Assembly: GCA_937924345.1 (NCBI GenBank)
Contig: CALDTD010000037.1
Span: forward strand, 1-7,428
Source of the DNA: an uncultured Flavobacteriales bacterium
Lineage (GTDB): Bacteria; Bacteroidota; Bacteroidia; Flavobacteriales_D; Parvicellaceae
Direction of reading: 5' to 3'
Length of the DNA stretch: 7,428 bases
The notes below the pieces were generated by a model. It saw only the letters and a program-made list of their open reading frames with translations, was not told the DNA's origin and made no database searches. Of the stretch, positions 7,322 to 7,428 are shown in pieces. Position numbers and translations under genes: made by a program. Positions within the stretch are counted from its first letter, which is position 1. Each line of letters begins with the position of its first letter.

Positions 7322-7428
7322 ATGGACACAAAACTAACACTTAGCCTTGATAAAATGGTAATTGAAAAAGCTAAAAACTATGCTAAATCAAATAAAGTCA
7401 GTTTATCTAGACTTATTGAGTCTTACTT
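7322..7428 (+). CDS. DUF6364-like antitoxin, N-terminal part, cut by window end
   Basis: The reading frame opens with ATG at 7322 and runs 35 codons plus two bases to the window edge without a stop. The product begins MDTKLTLSLDKMVIEKAKNY and continues with AKSNKVSLSRLIESY. This pattern of a short beta strand (KLTLSLD), a helix (VIEKAKNYAKSN) and then VSLSRLIESY is that of ribbon-helix-helix-type proteins. It closely resembles the small DUF6364 family of Bacteroidota and Cyanobacteria, which are usually 70-85 residues long and sit directly before a PIN-domain (VapC-like) toxin gene. If so, it would bind DNA to repress its own operon and neutralise the toxin. The C-terminal toxin-binding half and any toxin are outside the window. 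It is separated from the lipoprotein gene by 97 bases and has operator-like repeats upstream. It could instead be a lone ribbon-helix-helix regulator. Confidence 0.7.
   Translation, partial: MDTKLTLSLDKMVIEKAKNYAKSNKVSLSRLIESY

Noticed and set aside
1..7428. A new multi-gene defence or biosynthetic system
   Set aside because: The five complete genes are each members of well-known families without a shared pathway, and no unexplained gene of any size remains. Only the truncated antitoxin at the edge hints at accessory DNA.

Overview
The window is AT-rich DNA (roughly one third G+C by eye) that reads as an ordinary chromosomal stretch of a member of the Bacteroidota, most likely family Flavobacteriaceae. 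The grounds are the protein sequences (citrate synthase, alanyl-tRNA synthetase and a short membrane-anchored M23 peptidase of flavobacterial type), promoter boxes of the Bacteroidetes TTTG / TAnnTTTG kind, the near absence of Shine-Dalgarno sequences, and a lipoprotein whose residues after the cysteine resemble the Bacteroidetes surface-export signal. The genus cannot be fixed from this sequence.

Layout: three genes lie on the minus strand on the left: gltA (citrate synthase, complete), a Bcr/CflA-type major facilitator efflux transporter, and an M23 family metallopeptidase. A divergent intergenic region of about 175 bases (151 if the longer peptidase start is used) separates them from two plus-strand genes: alaS (alanyl-tRNA synthetase, complete with its editing and C-Ala domains) and, 15 bases after it, a lipoprotein of the SGNH/GDSL hydrolase family. 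After a 97-base gap, the window ends inside a small plus-strand gene whose first 35 codons look like a DUF6364-type antitoxin. Its toxin, if there is one, lies beyond the edge. No stretch longer than 300 bases lacks a gene, and no rRNA, tRNA, CRISPR array or insertion sequence was seen.

How the genes relate: gltA feeds acetyl-CoA into the TCA cycle, alaS is essential for translation, the M23 enzyme is expected to cut peptidoglycan in the periplasm, the transporter exports small molecules, and the lipoprotein is a probable envelope or surface esterase. They do not form one pathway. gltA and the transporter each have a recognisable promoter box of their own, whereas alaS and the lipoprotein gene look co-transcribed.

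Nothing here is convincingly a new system. The points most worth a second look are the cut-off antitoxin gene with repeats and a palindrome in front of it, the forced TTG start of the peptidase, a promoter box that decides the transporter start, and the putative surface-exposed SGNH lipoprotein behind alaS.
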